Below, in pieces: positions 26,253 through 35,652 of a DNA stretch of 64,000 bases. Source of the DNA: Bacteroidota bacterium (GTDB taxonomy: Bacteria > Bacteroidota > Bacteroidia > Bacteroidales > Prolixibacteraceae); NCBI GenBank assembly GCA_023251455.1, contig JAHEYT010000025.1, forward strand, positions 101,688-165,687. Direction: 5' to 3'. A program made the position numbers and the translations under genes. Positions within the stretch are counted from its first letter, which is position 1; every line of letters begins with the position of its first letter. The notes under the pieces are model-generated. The model saw only the letters and a list, made by a program, of their open reading frames with translations, searched no databases and was not told the DNA's origin.

Positions 26253-27398
26253 ATGAATTCTCGACGCAATTTTATACGAACTGCAAGTTTATCAACATTG
26301 GTAGGTGTTACCGGATTTGAAACTGTTTTTGCAGGTACAAAAGATAAAAAAAAGAAACCTTCAGGAAAAGGTTTGAAATTGAGGTTTTTACCTCACGATT
26401 TACTCCTGAAACATACTTTTACCATTGCCAATAGTTCGCGGAAAACCACTCCTGATATGCTTACTTGTTTGGAGTTTGACGGCATTTTCGGATACGGCGA
26501 AGCTTCCATGCCACCCTATTTGGGCGAAAGTGTCGATTCGGCAAGCAAATTTCTTTCTGCGCTTGACTTGAGTCAGTTCAAAGATCCATTCCAGATGGAT
26601 GATATACTTGCTTATGTCGATTCGGTTGCACCGGGAAATTGTGCGGCCAAAGCGTCTGTCGACATTGCTTTGCACGATCTGGTCGGAAAAATCATGGGGC
26701 AGCCGTGGTATAAAATCTGGGGTTTCGATCCGGCTGATACGCCAAATACTTCGTTTACCATTGGTATCGATACTCCGGAAGTGGTTCGGCAGAAAGTTGC
26801 TGAAGCCGCTCCATACAATATTCTGAAAGTAAAACTGGGAATGGCAACCGACAAGGAGATGGTTGAAACCATTCGTTCAGTAACCGATAAACCACTTTGT
26901 GTGGATGTGAATCAGGGTTGGACTGATCGCAACAAGGCTCTAGATATGATTCACTGGCTCAAAGAAAAAGGAGTTGTATTTGTTGAGCAGCCCATGCCCA
27001 AAACAGCGATTGATGATATGGCCTGGCTTACCGAAAATAGTCCGCTACCGACCATTGGCGATGAATCGGTGCAACGGCTTCCGGATGTAATAAAGGCCAA
27101 AGGTGTTTATAACGGAATAAACATCAAGTTGATGAAATGCACCGGAATGCGCGAGGCTCATCAAATGCTGACTTTAGCCAAATCACTCGGAATGAAAGTG
27201 ATGATCGGTTGTATGACTGAAACTTCGTGCGCCATTTCTGCCGCGGCTCAGCTTTCGCCAAAAACTGATTGGGCCGATCTGGATGGAAATCTGCTGATTT
27301 CGAATGATCCCTATTCAGGAGTTCAGGTGGTGAATGGTAAAATGACTTTGATCGATCTGCCAGGTATTGGGATTAACAATCTGCAGAAACTTTTTTAG
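26253..27398 (+). CDS. L-Ala-D/L-Glu (dipeptide) epimerase with a Tat-like export signal
   Basis: An enolase-superfamily epimerase of the muconate-lactonizing subgroup, 381 residues. Catalytic set: K-x-K (Lys192, Lys194) in LKVKLG, metal ligands Asp218 (DVNQGW), Glu245 (VEQP) and Asp270 (GDES), and the opposite-face Lys292 in NIKLMK. It converts L-Ala-D-Glu to L-Ala-L-Glu so that ordinary peptidases can use it. The N-terminus, SRRNFIRTASLSTLVGVTG, fits a twin-arginine signal, implying export after folding with metal. The cytoplasm is the usual site in enteric bacteria. It follows the NlpC/P60 gene after 16 bases. Confidence 0.87.
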   Translation: MNSRRNFIRTASLSTLVGVTGFETVFAGTKDKKKKPSGKGLKLRFLPHDLLLKHTFTIANSSRKTTPDMLTCLEFDGIFGYGEASMPPYLGESVDSASKFLSALDLSQFKDPFQMDDILAYVDSVAPGNCAAKASVDIALHDLVGKIMGQPWYKIWGFDPADTPNTSFTIGIDTPEVVRQKVAEAAPYNILKVKLGMATDKEMVETIRSVTDKPLCVDVNQGWTDRNKALDMIHWLKEKGVVFVEQPMPKTAIDDMAWLTENSPLPTIGDESVQRLPDVIKAKGVYNGINIKLMKCTGMREAHQMLTLAKSLGMKVMIGCMTETSCAISAAAQLSPKTDWADLDGNLLISNDPYSGVQVVNGKMTLIDLPGIGINNLQKLF

Positions 27399-27473
27399 TA
27401 TGATAAATGATTATGATGTTGTATATTAGTAATTGATAATCTATTCTCAATTCTAACATCAAAAACATATATC

Positions 27474-27692
27474 ATGACACTTTTAGGAATCATTGGTTTG
27501 GCAGAATTAGTCGTTATTTTATTCGTTGGTTTATTTTTATTACTGCTCCCACTTATCGCAATTGTTGATATCATCCAGAGTAAATTCGAAGGAAATATGC
27601 AGTTGATTTGGGTGATTATTGTGGTATTTTTCAATGTCATCGGTACATTGCTTTATTTTATTTTCGGACGAAATCAAAAGATTATTCAGTAG
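27474..27692 (+). CDS. PLDc_N-type two-span membrane protein
   Basis: A 72-residue protein with two membrane helices (about 5-35 and 43-64), separated by VDIIQSKFEGNMQLIW and ending GTLLYFIFGRNQ. This is the PLDc_N pattern, a module found alone or at the N-terminus of cardiolipin synthases. The function of the stand-alone form is unknown. Spacing to its neighbours does not show an operon clearly. Confidence 0.75.
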   Translation: MTLLGIIGLAELVVILFVGLFLLLLPLIAIVDIIQSKFEGNMQLIWVIIVVFFNVIGTLLYFIFGRNQKIIQ

Positions 27693-27789
27693 GTCAGGAA
27701 TATTACTACTTTCTTGAAAAGTTGAAATCAGGCGATAGTTTTCATTTAAAAACATTTTCTTTGGGAACCTATTTCCTAAACTTAATTCC

Positions 27790-30192
27790 ATGAAGAAATT
27801 ACTAGTTATGTTTTTGATGGTGAATCTTGTATTCATTCATCAATGCGCATTCTCGCAATCTGCCAATACGCTTTGGTACAAACAGCCCGCTAAATATTTT
27901 GAAGAAACACTGGTGCTAGGAAACGGCAAAGTCGGTGCTTCTGTCTTTGGAGGTGTGGCCTCTGACCAGATTTACCTGAACGATGCGACACTTTGGTCGG
28001 GTGGGCCGGTTGACCCCAATATGAACCCCGAAGCGTATAAAAATCTTCCGGCTATTCGCGAGGCGCTGAAAAATGAAGATTACAAGCTGGCCGATCAGCT
28101 CCAGCGAAAACTTCAGGGTAAATTCTCCGAATCGTATGCTCCGCTTGGCACGCTGTTCCTGGAGTTCGATCAGAAAGGTGAACCTCAGAATTACCGTCGC
28201 GAACTCGATATTTCAGAGGCGATATCGAAAGTCAGCTACGAAATTGATGGGGTAAAATATACACGCGAATATTTCATTTCTTACCCCGATCAGATGATGG
28301 TCATTAAGCTGACATCAGGCAAAAAGGGTGCATTGAATTTCGGAGTGAAGTTCGAAAGTCAGCTTAAAAATGCGGTGTCAATCGTTGATCATGTGCTGAA
28401 TGCAAAGGGATATGCTCCGATACATGCAGAACCTAATTATCGGGGTGATAAACCTGATGCTGTGGTTTTCGATGAAAACAAAGGAACTCGTTTTGCGACA
28501 TTGGTTAAAATCAAAAATACTGACGGCAAACTTTCAACAACAAACTCAACGATTAATCTTTCCGGAGGTACCGAAGCCCTTGTTTTTGTTTCGATAGCTA
28601 CCAGTTTTAATGGCTTCGATAAAGACCCGGCAACGCAAGGCAAGAATGCCGAATTGCTGGCTGATCAACAACTTAAAAATGCCTACCCAAAATCGTTCGA
28701 GACACTGAAAAAGTCTCATCTCAACGATTTTCAGAAATATTTCAGCCGTGTTAGCCTGAATTTAGGTAAAACGGATGCTCCTGATTTGCCTACGGATGAG
28801 CGGCTTCGGAGATATGCAGAAGGTAAGGAAGATAAAAATCTGGAAGTGCTTTATTTCCAATTCGGACGATACCTTTTAATCAGCAGCTCCCGCACAACGG
28901 GCGTTCCGGCTAATTTACAGGGAATCTGGAATCCTCATATGCGTCCGCCATGGAGCAGTAATTACACCACCAATATTAATGCTGAAGAGAATTATTGGCT
29001 GGCCGAAAATACCAACCTTTCGGAGTTTCATTTGCCATTGCTGAGTTTCATAAAAAATGCGGCATCTACTGGCAAAATAACTGCCAAAACCTTTTATGGG
29101 GTCAATGGTTGGACGGTCTGTCACAATTCGGATATTTGGGCAATGAGTAATCCTGTTGGCGATTTTGGTTCAGGCGATCCGAATTGGGCTAATTGGAACA
29201 TGGCCGGCGCCTGGCTCAGCACACATCTTTGGGAACATTATCAGTTTACCGGCGATGAGAAATTCCTGAAAGATGAAGCCTATGATTTGATGAAGGGGGC
29301 TGCTCAATTTTGTTTGGAATGGATGGTTGAAGATAAAAAGGGAAATTTGGTTACCTCACCTTCAACTTCTCCTGAAAATAAATTCATCACTCCTGACGGA
29401 TACCAGGGTTCTACCTTGTATGGAGGTACCGCCGATCTGGCGATGATTCGTGAGTGTTTCGCACAAACCATAAAAGCTTCTGAAATTCTAAATACGGATG
29501 TTGAGTTTCGGACTAAGTTGGAACAGGCGCTGAAAAAATTGTATCCTTACCAGATAGGTAAAAAAGGAAGCCTTCAGGAATGGTATTACGATTGGGAAGA
29601 TGTTGAGCCGCAACACCGTCATCAGTCGCATTTATTCGGACTTTTTCCCGGAAACCATATTTCTCCATTGACAACTCCTGAATTGGCCAATGCTTGCCGA
29701 AAAACACTCGAAATAAAAGGCGATGAAACTACGGGTTGGTCGAAAGGATGGCGGATTAACCTTTGGGCGCGGTTGCTTGATGGCAATCACGCCTACAAAA
29801 TGTACCGCGAATTGTTGAAGTATGTTGAACCCGACGGAGTGAAAACTGATTACGTGAGAGGTGGCGGTACTTATCCGAATTTGTTTGACGCGCATCCGCC
29901 ATTCCAGATCGATGGCAATTTCGGTGGTGCAGCTGCTATTGCCGAAATGCTTGTTCAATCCAGCGAAAAGGAAATCCACTTGTTGCCTGCGATTCCGGAT
30001 GCATGGGATTCGGGTTCGGTGAAAGGAATTTGTGCACGTGGAGGTTTTGAAGTGTCGGTGGAATGGAAAAATAAGTTGGTTCAAAAGCTTAGGATTTTGG
30101 CTAAAAATTCAGGAAAAACAACTATTTATTTCGGTTCAGAGAAAAAAGAGATCGATTTGAAAAAAGGACAGGTTTTTGAATTGAATTTGTAG
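27790..30192 (+). CDS. GH95 family glycoside hydrolase, probable alpha-L-fucosidase
   Basis: An exported 800-residue enzyme with a signal peptide (to about residue 22, CAFSQ). The N-terminal beta domain begins NTLWYKQPAKYFEETLVLGN with GKVGASVFGG and LNDATLWSGGPVD, diagnostic of GH95. The (alpha/alpha)6 catalytic domain carries TNINAEENYW (Asn395, Asn397, equivalents of the residues that activate water) and QIDGNFGGAAAIAEML (Asp708, general acid/base). The inverting family cleaves alpha-1,2-L-fucose or L-galactose. It probably serves host or plant glycan use and is not obviously linked to wall recycling. A strong terminator follows. Confidence 0.9.
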   Translation: MKKLLVMFLMVNLVFIHQCAFSQSANTLWYKQPAKYFEETLVLGNGKVGASVFGGVASDQIYLNDATLWSGGPVDPNMNPEAYKNLPAIREALKNEDYKLADQLQRKLQGKFSESYAPLGTLFLEFDQKGEPQNYRRELDISEAISKVSYEIDGVKYTREYFISYPDQMMVIKLTSGKKGALNFGVKFESQLKNAVSIVDHVLNAKGYAPIHAEPNYRGDKPDAVVFDENKGTRFATLVKIKNTDGKLSTTNSTINLSGGTEALVFVSIATSFNGFDKDPATQGKNAELLADQQLKNAYPKSFETLKKSHLNDFQKYFSRVSLNLGKTDAPDLPTDERLRRYAEGKEDKNLEVLYFQFGRYLLISSSRTTGVPANLQGIWNPHMRPPWSSNYTTNINAEENYWLAENTNLSEFHLPLLSFIKNAASTGKITAKTFYGVNGWTVCHNSDIWAMSNPVGDFGSGDPNWANWNMAGAWLSTHLWEHYQFTGDEKFLKDEAYDLMKGAAQFCLEWMVEDKKGNLVTSPSTSPENKFITPDGYQGSTLYGGTADLAMIRECFAQTIKASEILNTDVEFRTKLEQALKKLYPYQIGKKGSLQEWYYDWEDVEPQHRHQSHLFGLFPGNHISPLTTPELANACRKTLEIKGDETTGWSKGWRINLWARLLDGNHAYKMYRELLKYVEPDGVKTDYVRGGGTYPNLFDAHPPFQIDGNFGGAAAIAEMLVQSSEKEIHLLPAIPDAWDSGSVKGICARGGFEVSVEWKNKLVQKLRILAKNSGKTTIYFGSEKKEIDLKKGQVFELNL

Positions 30193-30300
30193 AATATACA
30201 ATTTTGATGAGATGAATATTTGGATCCAATTGCCTAATTAAATTTCAAGAATTGCAATCGAAATTGCAATTCAATCTGTCAGGAATGATTACAAAAAAAA

Positions 30301-30328
30301 GAGAGCAGATATTCAAAATCTGCTCTCT
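30301..30328. terminator. Bidirectional terminator after GH95 gene
   Basis: GAGAGCAGAT and ATCTGCTCTC form a perfect 10-bp stem with A8 before it and T7 after it. This fits a rho-independent terminator for the GH95 transcript, and works in either direction. Confidence 0.85.
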
Positions 30329-30533
30329 TTTTTTGTAATAAACTGACACTGATTTCAATTTCGCCGCGTTGGGGGATTTTTCGAGGCAAAATTATTTGAC
30401 TTTTATTTTCAGATGTTGTATTAAATATTTTATCAATTATGGTCTCTTTAGCAATTCTATTCCTTATTAATTAAAAGAATACAGAGGAAATATTTAGGTG
30501 AATAATGTTATTCTCGATAAAATAATAAAATAA

Positions 30534-30566
30534 AAATGCCTGAACTTCATTGAAGATCAGGCATTT
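30534..30566 (-). terminator. Terminator for the tRNA-Ser gene
   Basis: AAATGCCTGA pairs with TCAGGCATTT, with an inner CTTCA/TGAAG stem. Read on the minus strand it is followed by T-rich sequence (TTTATTTTATT), just past the 3' end of the tRNA. The remainder of the 30193-30914 gap is AT-rich with no gene that I can support. Confidence 0.75.
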
Positions 30567-30573
30567 AATTCTG

Positions 30574-30660
30574 CGGAGAGAGAGGGATTCGAACCCCCGG
30601 ACCGCTCACACGGTCAACGGTTTTCAAGACCGCCGCGTTCGACCACTCTGCCATCTCTCC
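30574..30660 (-). tRNA. tRNA-Ser, anticodon UGA
   Basis: An 87-base class II tRNA. Acceptor arms GGAGAGA and TCTCTCC pair fully, the discriminator is G, the anticodon stem-loop is CGGTCTTGAAAACCG with anticodon TGA, there is a long variable arm (GACCGTGTGAGCGGTC region), and the T arm is GGGGGTTCGAATCCC. CCA is not encoded. It reads serine UCA codons; it is not a suppressor of UGA stop codons. Confidence 0.95.
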
Positions 30661-30914
30661 AAACGCGGTGGCAAAAGTAGAACAATTTTTCAGACTACAA
30701 AAACATTTGTTAAAAAATGTGCGTAAATATTTTTTTAAAAAACTTTTGATAACGGTTGCTTTTTTGAATCATATTTAGGAATTTAGTATCATATTAAAAT
30801 TAACCATTTGAAAGCATTGATTTTATTAAGGTTTCATATTTCCCTGGTTACTTTTAATTGGTAAATTCGAATGATTTTTAATTCAGATATTTTTAACCTT
30901 AAACAAGTTTTCTT

Positions 30915-31184
30915 ATGAACAAAGCACAATTAATCGATGCAATTGCTGAAAAAGCTAGTTTAACTAAAGCCGATGCTAAAAAAGCATTAGATGCTTTCGT
31001 TGAAGCCACCTCTGACGCCTTAAAAAATGGCGATCGTGTAGCTCTTATTGGATTTGGCTCTTTCTCAGTTGCTTCTCGCAGCGCAAGAACCGGCAGAAAC
31101 CCACAAACTGGTCAAACTATCGAAATCAGTGAAAAGAAAGTTGTTAAATTTAAACCAGGTGCTGAATTAGCTGATACGATCTAG
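30915..31184 (+). CDS. HU family DNA-binding protein
   Basis: An 89-residue HU/IHF-fold histone-like protein: MNKAQLIDAIAEKASLTKAD at the N-terminus, DRVALIGFGSFSVASRSART around the saddle, and the DNA-contact arm GRNPQTGQTIEI ending in VKFKPG. The length and the conserved GFGSF and RNPxTG motifs are canonical. It forms dimers that bend DNA in the nucleoid. The long AT-rich spacer upstream should hold a strong promoter, though I cannot fix its boxes. Confidence 0.95.
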   Translation: MNKAQLIDAIAEKASLTKADAKKALDAFVEATSDALKNGDRVALIGFGSFSVASRSARTGRNPQTGQTIEISEKKVVKFKPGAELADTI

Positions 31185-31269
31185 TATTTTTCCTGAAAAA
31201 ATTTACAAAGGGGACGCATAATTGATATGCTTCCCTTTTTTTTATCTTTGCTCCGCCAAAAAGATTGCC

Positions 31270-31944
31270 ATGGAAACCGAATTGATACAGTTTCTTTCAG
31301 GATTTGTTACTCATGAAAGACTTAGTTTATTTAATAAAATACTCTCGCTGCGGACTAATTACCTGACTGTGGTACTCGAAGATTTATACCAAACCCAAAA
31401 TACTAGCGCTGTGGTTCGGACTGCCGATTGTTTCGGCATTCAGAATGTTCATGTAATCGAAAATAAACATGCTTTTGAGGTAAATCCTGATGTAGTTAGG
31501 GGGGCAAGCAACTGGGTGACGGTTAATCAATACAACAGAACCGATATGAATACCCCTGAAGCATTGCGGAAATTGCGAAGCGAAGGCTACCGGATTGTTG
31601 TTGCTACTCCGCATGATCACGATGTTGATCTTGAATGTTTTGATCTGGGGAAAGGTAAAGCTGCTATTGTTTTTGGTTGTGAACGACCTGGCCTGACTGA
31701 ATGGGCTATGAAAGAAGCTGATGAATATATGAAAATTCCGATGGTTGGCTTCACCGAAAGTTTAAATGTCTCGGTTGCAGTTGCAGTAACTTTACATCAT
31801 CTAACACACCAACTTCGAAATCATACTGATATTGATTGGCAATTGACCGATAATGAAAAGCAAAAGATAATGCTTGAATGGCTGCGTACATCGATTAAAA
31901 GGGTTGATTTGCTGGAAGAAAAATTTGCTGAATTGAATAAATAA
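31270..31944 (+). CDS. trmH: tRNA (guanosine-2'-O-)-methyltransferase, TrmH type
   Basis: ATG 31270 is chosen because homology begins there (METELIQFLSGFVTHERL); the longer frame from 31222 adds an unrelated stretch. The 224-residue SpoU-family enzyme has motif 1 NTSAVVRTADCFGIQNVHVI, motif 2 AAIVFGCERPGLTEWAM and motif 3 IPMVGFTESLNVSVAVAVTL, forming the deep trefoil knot that binds S-adenosylmethionine. TrmH methylates G18 in the D-loop of tRNAs. The gene lies 8 bases before the M49 peptidase gene and is probably cotranscribed with it. Confidence 0.87.
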   Translation: METELIQFLSGFVTHERLSLFNKILSLRTNYLTVVLEDLYQTQNTSAVVRTADCFGIQNVHVIENKHAFEVNPDVVRGASNWVTVNQYNRTDMNTPEALRKLRSEGYRIVVATPHDHDVDLECFDLGKGKAAIVFGCERPGLTEWAMKEADEYMKIPMVGFTESLNVSVAVAVTLHHLTHQLRNHTDIDWQLTDNEKQKIMLEWLRTSIKRVDLLEEKFAELNK

Positions 31945-31952
31945 CTGAAGTT

Positions 31953-33908
31953 ATGGAAGTTTTTGCTGAAAAGTTTGCCGACATCAAGATATTGAGATAC
32001 TCGGTTCCTGAGTTTGAGAAACTAGAATTGAACCAAAAAATATACATCTATTATCTTTCGCAGGCTGCGCTATGTGGCCGCGATATTTTGTGGGATCAAA
32101 ATAATCGGCACAATCTGGCTATTCGCCAAGTCTTGGAAAACATCTATCAATCATTCTCTGCAAGTCGAGAAACTGAAGAATTTGATCAATTTGAGGTTTT
32201 CCTCAAACGTGTTTGGTTTTCGAGCGGGATTCACCACCATTATTCAACCGAAAAAATCCCGGCAGGTTTTTCCGAAACATTTTTCGATGAGTTAATCGGA
32301 AAATCAGATTGGACAGCATTCAAAACGCCATCAGGACAAAACTTTGAGATATTGATATCCCAGATTAAGAATATAATTTTCAATCCGGAGAAAGATGCCA
32401 AAAGGGTGAATCTCGAATCGGATAAAGACTTGGTTTATTCATCGTGCAATAACTATTATCAAAATGTCAGTCAGGCTGAAGCGGAAGCTTTCTACAGCGG
32501 TTTAAAAGCAGCAGCCGGAGCAGAGCCGGTTTCGTTTGGCCTGAATTCTACCTTGGTGAAAGAAAATGGTAAACTCATTGAAAGAGTCTGGAAACTGAAT
32601 GGTAAATATGGAAAGGCCATTGAACAGATTATTTCCTGGCTTGATAAAGCGAAAGGTTATGCTGAGAATGAAATTCAGAAAAAGTATATCGGGCATTTGA
32701 TAGAATATTATACCACAGGCGATTTGTCGAAATTCGATCAATACAGCATCGATTGGGTAAAAGAACAGGCTGGCGATGTTGATTTTGTTAACGGCTTTAT
32801 CGAAGTTTATGGCGATCCGCTGGGCATCAAAGGTAGTTGGGAGTCGATCGTAAATTACAAAGATCAGGAAGCCACCAAACGCGCCACTATTTTAAGTGAA
32901 AATGCACAATGGTTCGAAGACAATTCGCCTGTTTCGCCTGAATTTAAGAAAACCGAAGTTCGCGGAGTCAGCGCCAAAGTGATCAATGTGGCCATTTTAG
33001 CGGGCGATTGTTACCCGGCAACACCTATCGGGATTAATTTACCGAATGCCGAATGGATTCGCGAAACCTACGGATCAAAATCGGTGACCATCGAAAATAT
33101 CACCCAAGCCTATTTCCTCGATTCGATGGGCAACGGGATGTTGGAAGAATTTGCCGGTTCTGCTGAAGAGATTGAACGGGCCAAAAAATACGGTTACCTG
33201 GCCGGAAACCTGCACACCGATTTACATGAATGCCTTGGTCATGGTTCAGGAAAAGTTCTGGAAGGAGTGAATACTGACGTTCTGAAGAATTATTACTCGA
33301 CCATTGAAGAGACGAGAGCCGATCTTTTTGCTTTGTATTACATCATGGACGAAAAACTGATCAAATTGGGACTGGTTCCTTCAATCGAAGCTGCAAAGGC
33401 CGAATTTGATGCTTATCTACGCAATGGATTGCTAACCCAATTAACCCGCATCGAATCAGGAAAAGACATTGAAGAATCGCACATGCGCAATCGGCAATTG
33501 ATTGCCCGTTGGGTTTATGAAGCGGGAAAAGCTCAGAATGTAGTTGAATTTGTTCGTTCCGAAGAGAAGACCTTTGTTAAGATTAATGATTATCAGGAAT
33601 TGCGGATTTTGTTTGGCCAACTCCTGAAAGAAATTCAGCGAATTAAGTCGGAAGGCGATTTTGAAGCGGCTCGCGATCTGGTTGAGAATTTTGGAGTAAA
33701 AGTCGACAGGCAATTGCATGAAGAGGTTCTGGCTCGTTTTAAAAAGCTAGATCTGGCGCCCTATGCAGGATTTTTGAATCCAGTGTACGAATTGAAAACA
33801 TGGCCTTGTGGAACTCCAAACGATGTGCTGATCAGTTACGATGAAGATTATACCTCACAAATGTTGCGGTACAGCAAAGAATTTGGCTTTTTGCCGGTGG
33901 AGAATTAA
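31953..33908 (+). CDS. Dipeptidyl peptidase III (M49 family)
   Basis: A 651-residue cytoplasmic zinc peptidase. The zinc site HECLGH (His425, Glu426, His430), a shortened form of the HEllGH hexapeptide, is followed by EETRAD (Glu452/453), the third ligand region. There is no signal peptide. M49 enzymes release dipeptides from the N-terminus of short peptides. The Bacteroidota form with a five-to-six-residue zinc motif and no extra domain is common and of this length. Functionally it would complete peptide breakdown. Confidence 0.92.
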   Translation: MEVFAEKFADIKILRYSVPEFEKLELNQKIYIYYLSQAALCGRDILWDQNNRHNLAIRQVLENIYQSFSASRETEEFDQFEVFLKRVWFSSGIHHHYSTEKIPAGFSETFFDELIGKSDWTAFKTPSGQNFEILISQIKNIIFNPEKDAKRVNLESDKDLVYSSCNNYYQNVSQAEAEAFYSGLKAAAGAEPVSFGLNSTLVKENGKLIERVWKLNGKYGKAIEQIISWLDKAKGYAENEIQKKYIGHLIEYYTTGDLSKFDQYSIDWVKEQAGDVDFVNGFIEVYGDPLGIKGSWESIVNYKDQEATKRATILSENAQWFEDNSPVSPEFKKTEVRGVSAKVINVAILAGDCYPATPIGINLPNAEWIRETYGSKSVTIENITQAYFLDSMGNGMLEEFAGSAEEIERAKKYGYLAGNLHTDLHECLGHGSGKVLEGVNTDVLKNYYSTIEETRADLFALYYIMDEKLIKLGLVPSIEAAKAEFDAYLRNGLLTQLTRIESGKDIEESHMRNRQLIARWVYEAGKAQNVVEFVRSEEKTFVKINDYQELRILFGQLLKEIQRIKSEGDFEAARDLVENFGVKVDRQLHEEVLARFKKLDLAPYAGFLNPVYELKTWPCGTPNDVLISYDEDYTSQMLRYSKEFGFLPVEN

Positions 33909-33912
33909 ATAA

Positions 33913-33995
33913 AAGTTCCAAATTTTAAGTTCCAAATTCCAAATTCAAAGTCACTCCACTTGGAACTTGGAACTTGAAATTTGGAACTTGGAATT
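33913..33995. repeat. Inverted near-tandem repeat between convergent genes
   Basis: The left arm has repeated TTCCAAATT-type units and the right arm repeated TTGGAACTTGG-type units, so the whole forms a long imperfect hairpin between the M49 and aminotransferase genes. The same unit (TTTGGAACTTGAAATCTGGAA) recurs near 47078-47100 between two other convergent genes. Confidence 0.6.
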
Positions 33996-35460
33996 ACAAG
34001 ACAAACCAATCTTTTACAACCTCGGCATACCGGGTTTCATTGCGGTGCCTGAAAATGTTTTCCTTCGGGAAATAGGTGTAATCAGCAGCATATTTTTCGT
34101 GGTTCTCAATGATATCGCGAAGCGCATGAATAAAAACTTCGATTTCGTGATTGGTTGTAGTTGGATGTAATGACCAACGCACCCAGCCCGGTTTTAGCGA
34201 TAAATCACCTTGATTGATTCTATTGGTAATTTCGTCAGATAATTCATGACTCACTTCAAGTAAAATGTGGCCGTAAGTTCCGGCACAGGCACAGCCTCCG
34301 CGCACCTGAATCCCATGTAAGTCGTTCAGCAGCTTCACCAGTAAATTGTAATGAATTTTCACCACGTAAAACGAGATAACTCCCAACCGGTCACGGTGCT
34401 TATTGTCCATGACGATTACTTCAGGAATTTGATCAAGTCCATTAAAGGCAAGTTCAAGTAATTCGTTTTCGCGCAGATGAATGTTTTCGATGCCCATTTT
34501 CTCTTTCAGCCTGATGCAAAGCGCCGTCCGGATTGTCTGCAAAAATCCTGGAGTTCCGCCATCTTCGCGTACCTCGATGTTGTCAACATATTTATAGTCG
34601 CCCCAGGGATTGGTCCAATCTACGGTTCCGCCACCCGGCTGATCGGGCACTGAATTGTGATACATGGATTGGTCAAAAACCAAAACTCCGGAAGAACCGG
34701 GGCCTCCCAAAAACTTATGAGGCGAAAACATAATGGCATCGAGCTTTTGCAAAGGATCTTCAGGATGCATATCCATTTGATCGTAAGGCGCTGATGCGGC
34801 AAAATCGACAAAAACCACACCGCCATTTTCATGCATGATTTTAGCTAACTCGTAATATGGTGTTCTAATTCCGGTTACGTTTGAACAGGCTGTAAACGAA
34901 CCTATTTTGAATGGCCGATCTTTGTATTCTTCGAGTTTTATACGGAGATTTTCAGGAGAAACCTGTAGGTTTTCGTCTGGATCAACAATCACCACATCGG
35001 CATTGGTTTCGTACCAGCTCGTGTGGTTCGAATGGTGCTCCATGTGGGTGATAAAAACCACAGGGCGTTCGCGTTGAGCGATGCATACGGTGTGATTTAC
35101 TTTTCCGCAGTATTTAAGCCCCAGCATTCGCTGAAACTTGTTGATTACTGCGGTCATTCCTGATCCGGTAGTAATGATGATGTCGTTCGGTCCCGCGTTT
35201 ACATGGGCTTTAATGATTTGCTGCGACCTATGATAAGCATGAGTCATTAACGCACCGGTTTCGCTGGTTTCAGAGTGTGTATTTCCGACAAAAGGGCCAA
35301 ATACTTCTGTGATTTGCTTTTCGATGGCTTGATAAAGGCGCCCGCTGGCAATCCAGTCGGCATAAATGATTTTTTTCTCACCAAAGGGGGACTCAAAATG
35401 CTGGTCGATGCCAACGATTTCTTTTCTGAACGAATCAAAATACGATTCAAGGTTTGTCAT
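33994..35460 (-). CDS. Class V aminotransferase, PLP-dependent, cysteine-desulfurase-like
   Basis: A 488-residue fold-type I PLP enzyme. The Schiff-base lysine is in MFSPHKFLGGPGSSG (Lys249); a substrate loop shows GGCACAGTYGH, and the N-terminal part carries NTHSETSETG and TGSGMTAVINKF. Related proteins are annotated as selenocysteine lyase or cysteine desulfurase-like. The length exceeds SufS (about 410) because of a longer N-terminus and C-terminus. No suf or isc genes are nearby, so a sulfur role is unproven. It is divergent from htpG. Confidence 0.82.
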   Translation of the reverse strand: MTNLESYFDSFRKEIVGIDQHFESPFGEKKIIYADWIASGRLYQAIEKQITEVFGPFVGNTHSETSETGALMTHAYHRSQQIIKAHVNAGPNDIIITTGSGMTAVINKFQRMLGLKYCGKVNHTVCIAQRERPVVFITHMEHHSNHTSWYETNADVVIVDPDENLQVSPENLRIKLEEYKDRPFKIGSFTACSNVTGIRTPYYELAKIMHENGGVVFVDFAASAPYDQMDMHPEDPLQKLDAIMFSPHKFLGGPGSSGVLVFDQSMYHNSVPDQPGGGTVDWTNPWGDYKYVDNIEVREDGGTPGFLQTIRTALCIRLKEKMGIENIHLRENELLELAFNGLDQIPEVIVMDNKHRDRLGVISFYVVKIHYNLLVKLLNDLHGIQVRGGCACAGTYGHILLEVSHELSDEITNRINQGDLSLKPGWVRWSLHPTTTNHEIEVFIHALRDIIENHEKYAADYTYFPKENIFRHRNETRYAEVVKDWFVL

Positions 35461-35529
35461 GATTTCCGGGTATTCTTAATACGGTGCAAAATAAACGCTT
35501 TCCGTCATATAAAAGGAGAATAATATCAG

Positions 35530-35577
35530 TTTTTGTCACCTTCAAAATAATGTAGCTGTCAATCTTGGTGACAAAAA
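35530..35577. promoter_or_regulatory. 11-bp dyad in the divergent htpG spacer
   Basis: TTTTTGTCACC at 35530 and its exact reverse complement GGTGACAAAAA at 35567 are 26 bases apart. The pair lies 75-120 bases before htpG and 70 bases before the divergent aminotransferase gene. It could be a binding site for a dimeric regulator or part of a stress-type promoter. Nothing in the window names the factor. Confidence 0.45.
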
Positions 35578-35652
35578 GTCATTTTTGGGAGATGGTACAG
35601 TCTTTGAAAAATCAATGCTCGTAAAATGAAGTTAAACTAAAAATATAAAACA

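Noticed and set aside
30574..30660. tRNA with TGA as anticodon letters, possibly the suppressor needed by the phage
   Set aside because: Anticodon UGA pairs with serine codon UCA. A TGA suppressor needs anticodon UCA. The structure is a normal class II tRNA-Ser far from the phage.
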